Origin: Chrysomallon squamiferum
Taxonomy: Eukaryota; Mollusca; Gastropoda; Neomphalida; Peltospiridae
DNA: 32,500 bases
Reading direction: 5' to 3'
Assembly: GCA_012295275.1 (NCBI GenBank)
Contig: CM022676.1
Location: forward strand, 14,064,930 to 14,097,429
Within the stretch, counting starts at the first letter, position 1, and every line of letters starts with the position of its first letter. The notes below the pieces were generated by a model that saw only the letters and a program-made list of their open reading frames with translations, did no database searches and was not told the origin of the DNA. Positions 1 through 14,790 of the stretch are shown one piece after another. Position numbers and translations under genes: made by a program.

Positions 1-527
1 ATTTTATACACAGTTTATGCAAACAGTTTTCAGCTCATATGATAACAGAAGTATAACTTAGACTCGTTGTTTTCCTTTATTTATTTATTTTATTTTATTA
101 GAATAAATATAAAAATAAAATTACTTTGTTTTTTGCATTTCTTTTTTATTTTATTTCATTAGCTATCACCATCTTTTTCACATTTTTTAGCTTCTGTGAT
201 ACATTTATCATGTCTTATTATTACATAAGAAAGATTTCCATCTTGGTTAATTAATTAACATATTAATATGCACTTCATATACTTCTTTATATGTAGATGA
301 TTATAATTTCCTACTTGATCTCTAGGAATTCCTTAGGCTGTATCCACTAAAGGCCATGAATGGATTGCAGCAAATCCATTGTAGTGTCAAACCTAGTTTT
401 ACATCCATTGTGTGTTTAGTAAGTGTTTTTATAACCTTTATTAATTTATTAAATTTACCTTTATTATTTTTGGTTTTGTTTCTGTAGAATTATTCTGTTT
501 GTGCCATTTTTTTTTATAATGACATTC

Positions 528-567
<40 letters not shown>
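528..567. repeat. (TTA)n
   Basis: Trinucleotide microsatellite; a complementary AAT tract follows at about 815-860. Confidence 0.9.
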
Positions 568-1767
568 AGTAAATAAAATAAATAAATAAATATTAAAATA
601 AATATTAAAATAAATAAACAAACAAAATTAATGGGAAAAATATATAAAAAAAAAAAAAACACAGACAGACCCCACATCCAAAACCATCCAAAAACAATAA
701 ACCAATAAATAATAATAGAATTATAAAATTTGTCTAATAAAATAAGGAATATAAATATAATTGAAGTTGTTGCTTTATTATTCATAGTAGTAGTTGTAAT
801 AGAATTATCATTACAATAATAATAATAATAATAATAATAATCATAATAATAATAATAAAAAGAAGATAAAAGCGAACAAGCCAATAATGAAATGTCTGTC
901 ATTTTACTTAGCTATATTAGCCTTTCAAAACATTATGTCCAAAACATTTCCTCTTAATTTTATTAAAACAAATATAAATGGCATGAAATTAACTTAAAGT
1001 GAAACTAATTTGCCTGTTCATTTACTTTTAAAAGTGGCTGATGGCCTAAAACCAAGCATTTCCAAAAGCAGTTTCTGATACTAACAGCACTTACTCTGTA
1101 TTTCTTTTTTATAATGATGATGATTTAATTTGTTTACATTTTACTCTCTGTGTAATAAGATTTTGAAATACTAGATACTAACACGGTCAGATACAGCAGT
1201 ACTGGTTTTAGTTATTTCATAAAGGATTAAACTGAAAAATGTAGATAAGATTTTATATTCTACTATAAATAAAGGGAAAGAAAACTAATTTCAAACATAG
1301 GTTTTACTCCCATCGAATATCAGTTTTATTATTTTAAATATGTTTCTTATTTTCAAACATTAAACATTTAAAAATACATGTTCCTTGGAAGTAAGTTTCC
1401 ATACACCTAAGTAAAAGAGTGTTGTAATAAGAAATATATTTAATATGTTTGCCACTATACAAATATTAGAAAGCTAGTTTTAGCAAATGTATACAAATCT
1501 AGTAGAAATATTAGTGGGTGTGAAACTGCACTGTTGTTTCACAAGAACTAACTAGAAAAGTATTGAACAAGAACTTGGGCCATTTAAACAGAAAAAAACA
1601 GAAAAATCATTATAAACAGAATTTTTTTTTTACATATGCCTCCAATACAATTAAATAATCCAAAAGAATAATGATTAAAATATAGTAAATTAATATTAAA
1701 AAGTGTTTAATTATTTTGTGATAAATTATTAAAAGAATAATAATAATTCATGAAATTCTACTACTGT

Positions 1768-1768
1768 A

Positions 1769-1820
<52 letters not shown>
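1768..1820. repeat. (TAA)n
   Basis: Trinucleotide microsatellite in AT-rich intergenic DNA. Confidence 0.9.
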
Positions 1821-1823
<3 letters not shown>

Positions 1824-1936
1824 CTCAGCATCATACAACAGTAAGAGCAATAAAAATAATAATTAAATCATCACAGAAAAACGAGAAATAAGGATATACA
1901 AACATTGTGAAGATTAGTGTTTAGCATAAAAACAAA

Positions 1937-2184
1937 GGTCTAAGGGGAATAACTCTATTTTAGTATAGCCGGGCTAGTCGAAACGGAAATATGCAAAAGT
2001 CAGTATATTAGGTTTCCAAAAACACACTATTTTTAACTTAAATTAAAAGTAAATAAATAGATAATAAATATAACACTTATTCGAAAAGGAAATAGAGGCA
2101 AATTTAAAGGAATTTAAATTAACGATATCATTAGTAGATGGCAATTCCAAAACTTTAATTTAGAGTTATACCCCTTAGACCGTA
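1937..2184. repeat. Inverted repeat, 27-bp arms
   Basis: ggtctaaggggaataactct at 1939-1958 pairs with agagttataccccttagacc near 2162-2181, about 190 bases apart. It could be the ends of a small non-autonomous element. No target duplication is clear. Confidence 0.5.
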
Positions 2185-2232
2185 AATTTAAGTTCTTGAT
2201 AAACGACATTATACTTTGCGTTTTATTTTCCA

Positions 2233-2287
<55 letters not shown>

Positions 2288-2355
2288 CTCCACATATTTC
2301 ACAACTAGTTATTTTACGTCTTCAGAAATACAGAGATATTTTTATTTCCCATAAA

Positions 2356-2406
<51 letters not shown>

Positions 2407-2600
2407 CAACAACAACAACAACAACAACAACAATTACAACTGCTATTCTTAAACTTTTATTTTAGACCGTACATTTACTATTCTTGATGAGGACGATATA
2501 TTTTGTCTTTCATGTTTTTATTATTTTTTATTATTATTATAATTAAAAATATAGATTTGATTTTATTTCCCATATAACAATAATAACAGAACTAATATTA
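2150..2600. repeat. Tandem segmental duplication
   Basis: 2155-2370 and 2452-2600 share the same order of words: ttagaccgta, ttcttgat, cgac/gacgatat, a TTA tract, then tttatttcccata followed by an AATAAT run. The copies have diverged and differ in the length of the internal TTA tract. Confidence 0.6.
2236..2434. repeat. (TTA)n, (TAA)n and (CAA)n tracts
   Basis: TTA run 2236-2286, TAA run 2358-2401, then CAA to about 2434. They could form a weak hairpin because TTA and TAA are complementary. Confidence 0.9.
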
Positions 2601-5030
<2,430 letters not shown>

Positions 5031-5048
5031 TTTACGAGCAAAACCTAC

Positions 5049-5390
5049 AAGCGCCCATGACATGTACAACTATGACATTGCTTTTGTGTTTTCCATGTAG
5101 ATCTGAACAGAACCATTTCACTTCATCTTCGCTGAAAAAGACTTTGGGTATTGTTAGTGTGAATACAGTTCCCTCGTTACATTTGAACTTGTATTTTCTT
5201 GGCAGATATCCACTGCAGTTTGACCCGTGACCTTGGTGAACATTCATGGTCAAGGTCCCGCGCGTCCAGCCTATCCCTGCCACTCTGCGACGTGTGTGAC
5301 ACGTGAGTGTGAAAGATAATCCAACCTCAACTGCGTTTCCCGACTTTTTGAGGAAATGCGCGTTTGAAAAGTATGTGATAATTACATTTA
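5049..5390 (-). CDS. Gene B exon 2: intact V-type Ig domain
   Basis: A 342-nt exon in phase 1-1. The acceptor is a long T/C tract ending ...actaag, and the donor is GTAGGT. Joined to exon 1, B-strand Cys 50 lies in LSFTLTC, Trp 61 in GIGW, the E strand is FTLTIPKV, and F-strand Cys 114 is in EDEVKWFC. Extra cysteines at 78 and 90 match those of gene A Ig 1 and Ig 2. The sequon NCS lies at 77. No stop or frameshift is seen. No third exon was recognised between here and the left edge, so gene B may run out of the window, be a one-domain secreted form, or be truncated. Confidence 0.75.
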
Positions 5391-5459
5391 CTTAGTAAAA
5401 AAAAATAAAAAAGAAAAAGAAAAAGAAAAAAAAAAATAATAAAAATAAACACAAATACC

Positions 5460-5715
5460 GTGGTATATTTTTTGACTTATGAGTTTAATTCGTTCCGTGA
5501 CCAAGCTCGTATCTCAGTTTGCTCGTATATCAAATCAATTTTCCCACCTGAAATTAACTGAAATACCATTTATCCGTTCCAGGTCCCCCAAAACCACCCC
5601 GATTTTTTGTAACGTTTTTTTAAATAAGAAAAATGTATTTATAAATGAAAATATTGTATAAAAACAAAATAAATACCATAACATTTTCACTGTAAAAAAT
5701 GAAATAAAAATGTAA
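5460..5715 (+). repeat. Probable interspersed repeat inside gene B intron 1
   Basis: This block contains the near-duplicate phrases aagctcgtatctca and tgctcgtatatca, then ccgttccaggtcccccaaaaccacccc, followed by an AT-rich tail ending in (TA)n. Its mixed composition is foreign to the flanking DNA. Similar wording recurs, from memory, in dispersed repeats of several invertebrate genomes; I could not check this. No protein or clear terminal repeats are visible. Confidence 0.35.
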
Positions 5716-5790
5716 TATATATATATATATATTTCATTCATAAACATTATTTGAAACTACTATTTGTTATTCGTGTTTAAATGAACTCAC

Positions 5791-5848
5791 TTGAAGCAGC
5801 TGTAAAGAGAATAGCACACACCAAAATGTGCCTCGCTTCCAATTCCAT
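5791..5848 (-). CDS. Gene B exon 1: signal peptide
   Basis: The ATG at 5848 opens MELEARHILVCAILFTAAS, a signal peptide with hydrophobic core ILVCAILFTA. It is followed by one base (phase 1) and a consensus GTGAGT donor. The same phase and size as gene A exon 1 (58 against 61 nt), and an Ig exon 400 bases downstream, support it. It is too short to be found by ORF length alone. Confidence 0.7.
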
Positions 5849-6298
5849 GATGTAATCCTCAAAAAAAAAAAAAATACCCCGTGAAACACACTTTGTATTC
5901 GAAATCTGGTAAGAATGTTCTTGTCAAGAGAGATGTTTGTGAAAAAGTTAAATTTAATGTATACCCTACGACAGCATTTGTTAAAATGAATCGTAAACAG
6001 ATGAAAACAATTACTGTAAGTATGTCTTTTATTATATTTCGAGTTATAGCTGCTGTCACATTGTTAAATATTCCACGAGAACAAATCTGCTAAGAATAAA
6101 TCTGGGTTACTACTACAGTTCTATTTTTATCCGCTATCGTTAAAAGGTCTAAGCGATCTATAAATAACCGGGTTGATCATTGTAGAGAACATTGTAAACA
6201 ACAGAGAACATTTGTAGCCGATTTTACTATTTTTATTTGTTACCGATCTGCTGAAAAACAGCAGTTCGTTTCGAACGACATCTTGCATATTTAGTATA

Positions 6299-6350
<52 letters not shown>

Positions 6351-6539
6351 GTTGTTGTTGTTTCTGGACTGCTTTTAGAAATAATAATTAGATTAAATAA
6401 CTCAGTAACGTGACCGTTTTGAAAACAGATTTAATAAACATATTTTAAAATGTTCTTCTTACCCTGTCACATTTTATTTCCTACTTTATTTTGTTATTTA
6501 TTACATTTTTATTGACTGATAGATTATTATTATTATTAT

Positions 6540-6571
<32 letters not shown>

Positions 6572-6712
6572 TTACAAGGAAAGAAAGATAAATATTTTCA
6601 GTAGTTAATTAAATATTATTTACATAATGTACGACGATGTGTGTGTGTGTGTGTGTGTGCGTCGATTGCTTTGCTTATAAACGTACGAGTATACTCTAAC
6701 ATCAAAGGTTTA
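5849..6712. other. DNA upstream of gene B
   Basis: Expected promoter of gene B on the minus strand. No clear minus TATA box is seen. The plus strand has TATAAATA at about 6158-6165 and a small hairpin ctgctg-aaaaa-cagcag near 6250. A plus-strand open stretch ending in a GTAAGT donor at 6016 could be an exon but matches no domain. Confidence 0.3.
6301..6570. repeat. (TTA)n, (GTT)n and (AGT)n tracts
   Basis: TTA run 6301-6350 passing into GTT, and AGT repeats 6540-6570, with unique AT-rich sequence between. Confidence 0.85.
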
Positions 6713-6860
6713 TCGTTTCAAGCCGTTATTTCTGTGTTGAAATGAAACCTTTAATATTAAATAACGTCCACAGTTCAGAGGTTCTATAACCAATGAATCA
6801 AACCGTAAGCAATTCCCGATTGTTGTCCCACATATTTCTGTCTGTATGTCTGTGTGTGAT
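6713..6860 (-). pseudogene. Possible Ig-domain relic (D to G strands)
   Basis: On the minus strand, FDSLVIEPLNCGRYLILKVS resembles the E-F region of gene A Ig 4 (MSLVIVNAQDRDSGLYILHV). The first half of the domain, an acceptor and a donor are not recognisable, and a stop follows shortly. It could be a decayed exon of the same cluster or chance. Confidence 0.25.
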
Positions 6861-7389
6861 ACACTTATGTGTCTGTCTGTGACGGGGCAGGTGTATATCT
6901 GTTTATGTTGCATGTTAGTCCCTGTCAGTTTGCGATGTGTGAGTATATGTGTACCTCTGAGCTATATATGCACGTGTATGCATATCTCTGTGTCATGTGT
7001 TTATGTGTGAATATGTCTGCGAATTATCTGTGTATTTTTCTATGTATATGATATGTATGCATATGTTAATATCTTTGTGTGACGTGTGTATTTTTTCTGT
7101 TTGTATGTGATGTGTATTTGATGTCTCTCCTTGTCGTATTTTAACATGGAAATATTCAACTATGCAAGAAATAATAAAATAAACTCTGTCAGTTTGGTAG
7201 TCATCGTGTAGAATGATGGATTACATTTATTTTATGTAACGCTATTCATAAAAATAATGCAGATGCATGCGAGCTGTTTTTTGTTAATTATCTGATGAAG
7301 TTTGTTTTATGCATGTGAATGTAAATTTTTTAATATTAGTGTATTTTATGCTATTATTGAACAATCCATTAATCAACTTCAATGTTTAT

Positions 7390-7430
<41 letters not shown>
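6861..7430. other. Spacer left of the Tc1 element
   Basis: GT-rich plus-strand sequence (tgtgtatgt words, 6840-7120), then AT-rich DNA and a (TA)n tract at 7396-7430. The Cys/Tyr/Met-rich frame at 6869-7051 reflects the GT-rich composition. No gene is supported. Confidence 0.4.
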
Positions 7431-7437
<7 letters not shown>

Positions 7438-8597
7438 TCTAACAAAACAACAACAACGCAAAAGTAGATTTTACTGAGTCATTGGGAATATCTATCTCAT
7501 CGATCAACAGAAAACAACAGAATGCTCACATTTTACACACACTTTCGCAATATATTGGTATTGATAGTATTACATTGAAAAGCCTAAAGTTCAAGGTTAT
7601 AACAGTGTAATTTGAATACCTTTTGTGCCCACCATGGGAACTGCCTGACATCTTCTTCCCATGGCAGTAATGACATTACGAGTTACACCTTGTGGAATGG
7701 TGGCCCACTCTGTCTGTAGTAATAATGCCAACTGAGCACGATTATGTGGTGTGGTTGATGCTGCCTCAGTCGTCTATCAAAATCGTCCCACAAATGTTTT
7801 AAAGGGTTCAAGTCCGGAGATTTAGAGGGCCAGGGCAGCACCTGAATGTTATTGTTGTGTAGGTACGCTGTTGCGAGTCTGGCTGCATGTGGTATCACAT
7901 TGTCGTGCTGGAATACAGCGTTACCATTATTCATAAACGTTCACCACGACGTCTGTAAACTTGACATCCTCCATCAGCTCGACGAAGCAGAAATCGAGCA
8001 TCGTCTCTAAACCAGACAGTTCTCCATGGTAACTGAAGCCAGACTCTGTGCAGTTGACACCACTGATGTCGTAGTCGCCGATGTTGTTGAGTTAAAACGA
8101 CTTCTTACACAACGCCTGGCGCGAATACCTGCCTCACGTAAACGATTGCGCACTGTCTGAGCTGATATTCTACACAGACCTGGTGTTGCTGAAGCAGTAG
8201 AGGTAGCCATGGTGGTTCTTTCCCGTAGATGAAGTACCCGTATGTAGCGGTCCTGGGCTCTGGTTGTTATACGTGGTCTACTTGACTGAGACAGTGACGT
8301 GTTTTTTGGTGTTGCTGCAACAGATACCACAATCTTAAGATAGAGTTTGGGGATACACGGAACACACGGGCTACAGCTGAGAAGGATTCGCAAGCTTGTA
8401 AACGGCCGATGGCGTTGTTTCGTTGCGGTTCACCACTCAGTCGTGGCATTTGTTTGATGTTGGGTCAGAACAAAAATAATGAACAGAAGTATTCGAAAAC
8501 CTTGCATTTATATAATCCTCGTATTCAAGTCATATGTGTCAGTTTACAATAGTTATCTAAGAAATCAACCATTTTGCGGTTGTTTTTTTTGGGGGAG
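7431..8597 (-). mobile_element. Tc1-like DNA transposon remnant
   Basis: About 1.17 kb sitting between two (TA)n tracts, consistent with the TA target of Tc1/mariner elements. The ends form an imperfect inverted repeat: aacaaaacaacaacaacgc on the left pairs with the complement of gcggttgttttttttggggg on the right. The inside encodes a broken transposase on the minus strand. The insertion lies just upstream of the gene C tail exons and may have separated them from the rest of that gene. Confidence 0.8.
7610..8449 (-). pseudogene. Broken Tc1-family transposase
   Basis: The start at 8449 gives MPRLSGEPQRNNAIGRLQ and an HTH region (SAVARVFRVSPNSILRLW). The frame then shifts to one with AQDRYIRVL and ISAQTVRNRLREAGIRAR, the second DNA-binding helix set. 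Later come DDARFLLRRADGG (first catalytic Asp region), then FQHDN (second Asp) and WPSKSPDLNPLKHLWDDFDR, and a terminal GRRCQAV block. Several frameshifts are present, and roughly 60 residues between the RRRGER and FQHDN blocks are missing. The third catalytic residue, Glu in the family's NP-I/L-EH motif, is Lys here (NPLKH). It cannot be active. Confidence 0.85.
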
Positions 8598-8769
8598 TAT
8601 ATATATATTTTTTTTTTTATTTATTTTGTTTCTAATATTCTTCTTATTATTTTTTCCTTTATTATTTTCCATATATCTATCTTATTTTAAGTGGTTAATA
8701 TAAAACTGCATTGTTCTTCTTATTACTTAGTTTTATTATTGCTCTTGTTGTTGTTATTGTTTATTGTTT

Positions 8770-8770
8770 A

Positions 8771-8821
<51 letters not shown>

Positions 8822-8832
8822 GTTGTTGTTGT
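8770..8832. repeat. (TTA)n into (GTT)n
   Basis: Trinucleotide tract just upstream of gene C tail exon 1. The poly-Leu frame across it is spurious. Confidence 0.9.
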
Positions 8833-8946
8833 TTTTGTTATTATATCACATAAACTATTTAACCTTTAATTGTGAGTAGTCTGTAATTTTTATTATTAAA
8901 CTGAAAATTCAATTGACTTAGAAAATTTGTATCTCTCAAATCACAG

Positions 8947-8999
8947 GAACGTTTCACAACGGGGGTCTTCAATATACGAGGATGTTGCTTTTGAACCGG
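8947..8999 (+). CDS. Gene C tail exon 1: ITIM-like cytoplasmic segment
   Basis: A 53-nt plus-strand exon between acceptor ...ctctcaaatcacag and a consensus GTAAGT donor. With incoming phase 2 it reads NVSQRGSSIYEDVAFEP, then one base (phase 1). SIYEDV fits the S/I/V/L-x-Y-x-x-I/V/L rule for SH2-binding inhibitory motifs. It joins in frame to the exon at 9584. The upstream transmembrane exon was not found; a Tc1 remnant and TTA repeats occupy the DNA just before it. It could be the tail of an Ig receptor or of another membrane protein, such as an EGF-repeat receptor. Confidence 0.55.
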
Positions 9000-9583
9000 G
9001 TAAGTGCAATTTTTTTCTAAACGTTTACTCTAAGAAGGCTTACTTTACGTTCAATATCTATTAAGACTTCTGGCAAGGTAATCATGAAAGAAAGAAATAA
9101 GGTACAAAATGAAATAATGAAAGAACAATTAATGAAATGAGTATGAAATTGAAGGCTGGAACAATATTATTAAAAGGTAATGGCATAAAATGTTGTCATT
9201 TATATACTGAGCTAAGAATGTCTGAAGTTATTTTGTGTTAAATGATTAATTAATTGAATTAATTTGTATTACCTCCTCAGATAAGCAAGTATATAGTTTA
9301 ACATATTTCTCTGATAAGTACAAAGTGTTTATAAATTGATATTTTGCAGTATTACAAACTATTTTATCACCACTGTGTATTAATATCTGTCTTTATACTT
9401 GTTGTAAATTACAGCCTGGTCAAGTTAATATGTCACATTTATGTTTTTTATTTTGTATACATCTAATTATTTATTATTTAGCCATCTGGTTTTGTTAGTC
9501 TCTTTTTTTCTGCATTTCTGTATGACTTATTATGTTTGAGACATAAAGAAAATGTTTATACACCTCTTATTATTTATATGTAG

Positions 9584-9666
9584 GTAACAATCTACAAGAG
9601 AGTCAGTCAACTGAACAGAATCCGTATGACGTTTTGGATTTCAGTTATAAGAAACTAAAATATTAA
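9584..9666 (+). CDS. Gene C tail exon 2: YDVL and YKKL motifs, stop
   Basis: After acceptor ...ttatttatatgtag, the phase-1 reading continues GNNLQESQSTEQ, NPYDVLDFSYKKLKY and a TAA at 9664-9666. Two further tyrosine motifs, YDVL and YKKL, lie three residues apart, closer than the 6-8 of a classical ITAM. Polar, Gln/Ser-rich composition and a C-terminal position fit a receptor tail. The alternative frames give no comparable sequence. Confidence 0.55.
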
Positions 9667-9865
9667 GATATCTCTTTATTAATGTATTTACTTAAAACTT
9701 TGAAACAACTTATTTTGTTTCTTTTAGTATATATATATACACACATACACACATACATTTATATACACGTACATACACACGTACACAGGTTAAAACTTTG
9801 AAAAACACATAACTTTAGGAAACGAAATTACATAAAATGATTATTTACAATCATGAAATTTTATT

Positions 9866-9871
9866 AATAAA
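9866..9871 (+). terminator. Candidate polyadenylation signal of gene C
   Basis: Plus-strand AATAAA, 200 bases after the gene C stop codon. It is a plausible 3' end, but weak because the region is AT-rich. Confidence 0.25.
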
Positions 9872-10379
9872 GAGAACTAATTAAAGATATAAATATTCTT
9901 CTTTTCATACAAGAACGTCGTTATACACATTTGTTTTAAATGGGGTTTTATATTTATATTATGTTTTCATCAGTACAATATAATATATAGCGTATGTTTG
10001 AATAGTATTCTATGTTCTAAAATTACAGTGTTTTCTTTGAATGTTATGAATTAACTGATACTGTACAGTATATAGTTGCGATGAGTCTTTAAAATTCTGA
10101 TTAATCTATATCTACTAAAATCATGATTAAGCTGTGTCTAGTAAAATTATAATTAATCTATGGCTAGTTATATTGGAATTAGTTGTATCCCTTTAATTGT
10201 GATTAAACTATGTATAGTAATAAAAAAAAATATGACTTTGATATTTTGTGCGCACACATACACTATATACAAAGGGGACATTTCAAAATTTTTTACTTCA
10301 TTTTATTTTATTTATTGACATAATTATTTAGTATTTGTGTGTAGAGAGGTTATTACCAGTACCAACAATATCAATGATA

Positions 10380-10380
10380 A

Positions 10381-10445
<65 letters not shown>

Positions 10446-10525
10446 GTAACAACATTAATAGTCACAATGATCATGACAGTATTAATGATGGTGCTATTGC
10501 TGCTGCTGATGATGATGATGATTAT
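10380..10525. repeat. (TAC)n, (TAA)n and (GAT)n tracts
   Basis: Compound trinucleotide microsatellite on the 3' side of the broken Ig exon. Spurious Thr/Asn and Leu/Ile frames overlap it. Confidence 0.9.
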
Positions 10526-10593
10526 AATACCAGCAATAATATAGTGATAAAATACTTTTTTAAATTTATAAAATCATATGCACTGATCATTTT

Positions 10594-10899
10594 CTATAAC
10601 CTCCACAGATTAAACCGCCATTTAATAAAGTCATTATTCACCAATGTGTTGATTCTCACAGTGATCGAATAGTTTAGGACCATTTCGCGTTTATCTTTTG
10701 TGCACATCGTTTAGTGATGCGAACTACGTAGCACTGTTTTGAAAGCAATAAAACAGAAGCAATCTTTACTGGTGGCGTATTATTTAGTATGATCAAAAAA
10801 TCTCTGTGGTTTGTATACTGAGTCACATCGCAAGTTAACATGAAAGACTGATTCAGTAGAGCCACAAATAGTGTGAGACAGACAAAAGAAGTGAAACAG
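10594..10899 (-). pseudogene. Broken V-type Ig exon
   Basis: A good acceptor (...cttccttcgcag) is followed by an Ig V-like first half: NQSFMLTCDVTQYTNHRDF carries the B-strand Cys, and QCYVVRITKRC matches the Cys-rich middle of gene A Ig 2 (SCVVARSFQSRYTC). It stops at a TAA (10676-10674). The E-to-F part continues in another frame from about 10674: NYSITVRINTLVNNDFIKW, matching FTLTIPKV...DEVKW of gene B, but the F-strand Cys is Phe and a stop follows at 10594. One stop or frameshift, the lost Cys and a missing donor mark it as a dead copy on the same strand as genes A and B. Confidence 0.5.
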
Positions 10900-14002
<3,103 letters not shown>

Positions 14003-14118
14003 CACAGTTTCATACTAACGCGAAACTAAGAACATTAAATCATCCAGTCAGCTTCGATGTTATTTGTGATATCACCAATCGGTACAGTTTATGTCAGAAA
14101 ATCGGGGAACAGTACTAA
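14003..14118 (+). pseudogene. Possible Ig-domain relic (A to C strands), plus strand
   Basis: The plus strand reads LNHPVSFDVICDITNRYS in an open stretch ending in TAA (14116-14118). PVSFDVIC has the alternation and Cys of an Ig B strand. Shortly after, in another frame, is YVTFRCKDA. No full domain, donor or tail can be traced. If real, it would share the strand of gene C. Confidence 0.2.
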
Positions 14119-14239
14119 GAGAGGTTTGATGTTTATTACCACCCCATATGATATGTCACATTTCGTTGTAAAGATGCATAATAAATTAAAACATTAATAA
14201 AGATATAAAATCAAATAAAACAATAACGTATGATTTTAA

Positions 14240-14748
14240 AAGTGCAATGGAAGTTTAAACAAAACGTTTTACTAGGAATAAACAATGAAACATGATACAA
14301 TTTTTTTTTTGTGAATAGAGAGAGTATAATTGAGCAAAAACGTATTATTAGAAATATAAAATGTAACTAAACAAAAACGTATAATTAGAGATACACAGAA
14401 TAACTTTAAACAAAATCGTATTATCAGAAAATATACTGGATAACATAAAAATAAATTTAAACTAATAATAATAAAAATAATTTAAAAAATAATTTAAAAA
14501 AAAAAGAAAAAGTATTGCTTGAAAATATACAGGGTAAAGTTAAACAAAAAAGATTTATTAGAAATATACAGTGAAACTTTAAACAAGAACGTATTATTCG
14601 AAAATATGCAGGTAACTTTAATCAAGAACAGATAATTAGAAAGTATAGAGGGTTATATTAAACAAAAAGTATTTATTAGAAATATAGAGTGAAGTTTTAA
14701 ACAAAAATGTATTATTGGAAAATATCCTGGATACCTAAAAAAACAAAA

Positions 14749-14790
<42 letters not shown>

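Larger units (their letters stand above)
1..1936. other. AT-rich intergenic DNA
   Basis: No exon, tRNA or transposon recognised. A small perfect hairpin (AATGGATT, loop GCAGCA, AATCCATT) lies at 359-380 in the least AT-rich patch. The open frame at 441-902 on the minus strand is Tyr/Ile runs from TTA repeats. Confidence 0.5.
9667..10593. other. 3' flank of gene C
   Basis: AT-rich DNA with a candidate poly(A) signal. Short direct repeats of (tc)tatg/a-tctagtaaaattataattaat type occur at about 10100-10215 (three loose copies), then microsatellites. No further exon is seen. Confidence 0.4.

Noticed and set aside
441-902. 153-residue minus-strand open frame
   Set aside because: Made of Tyr, Ile and Leu runs from TTA/AAT repeats, with no domain or splice context.
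5881-6093. Plus-strand open frame with a GTAAGT donor at 6016
   Set aside because: No domain match and no acceptor. It overlaps the expected upstream region of gene B on the other strand.
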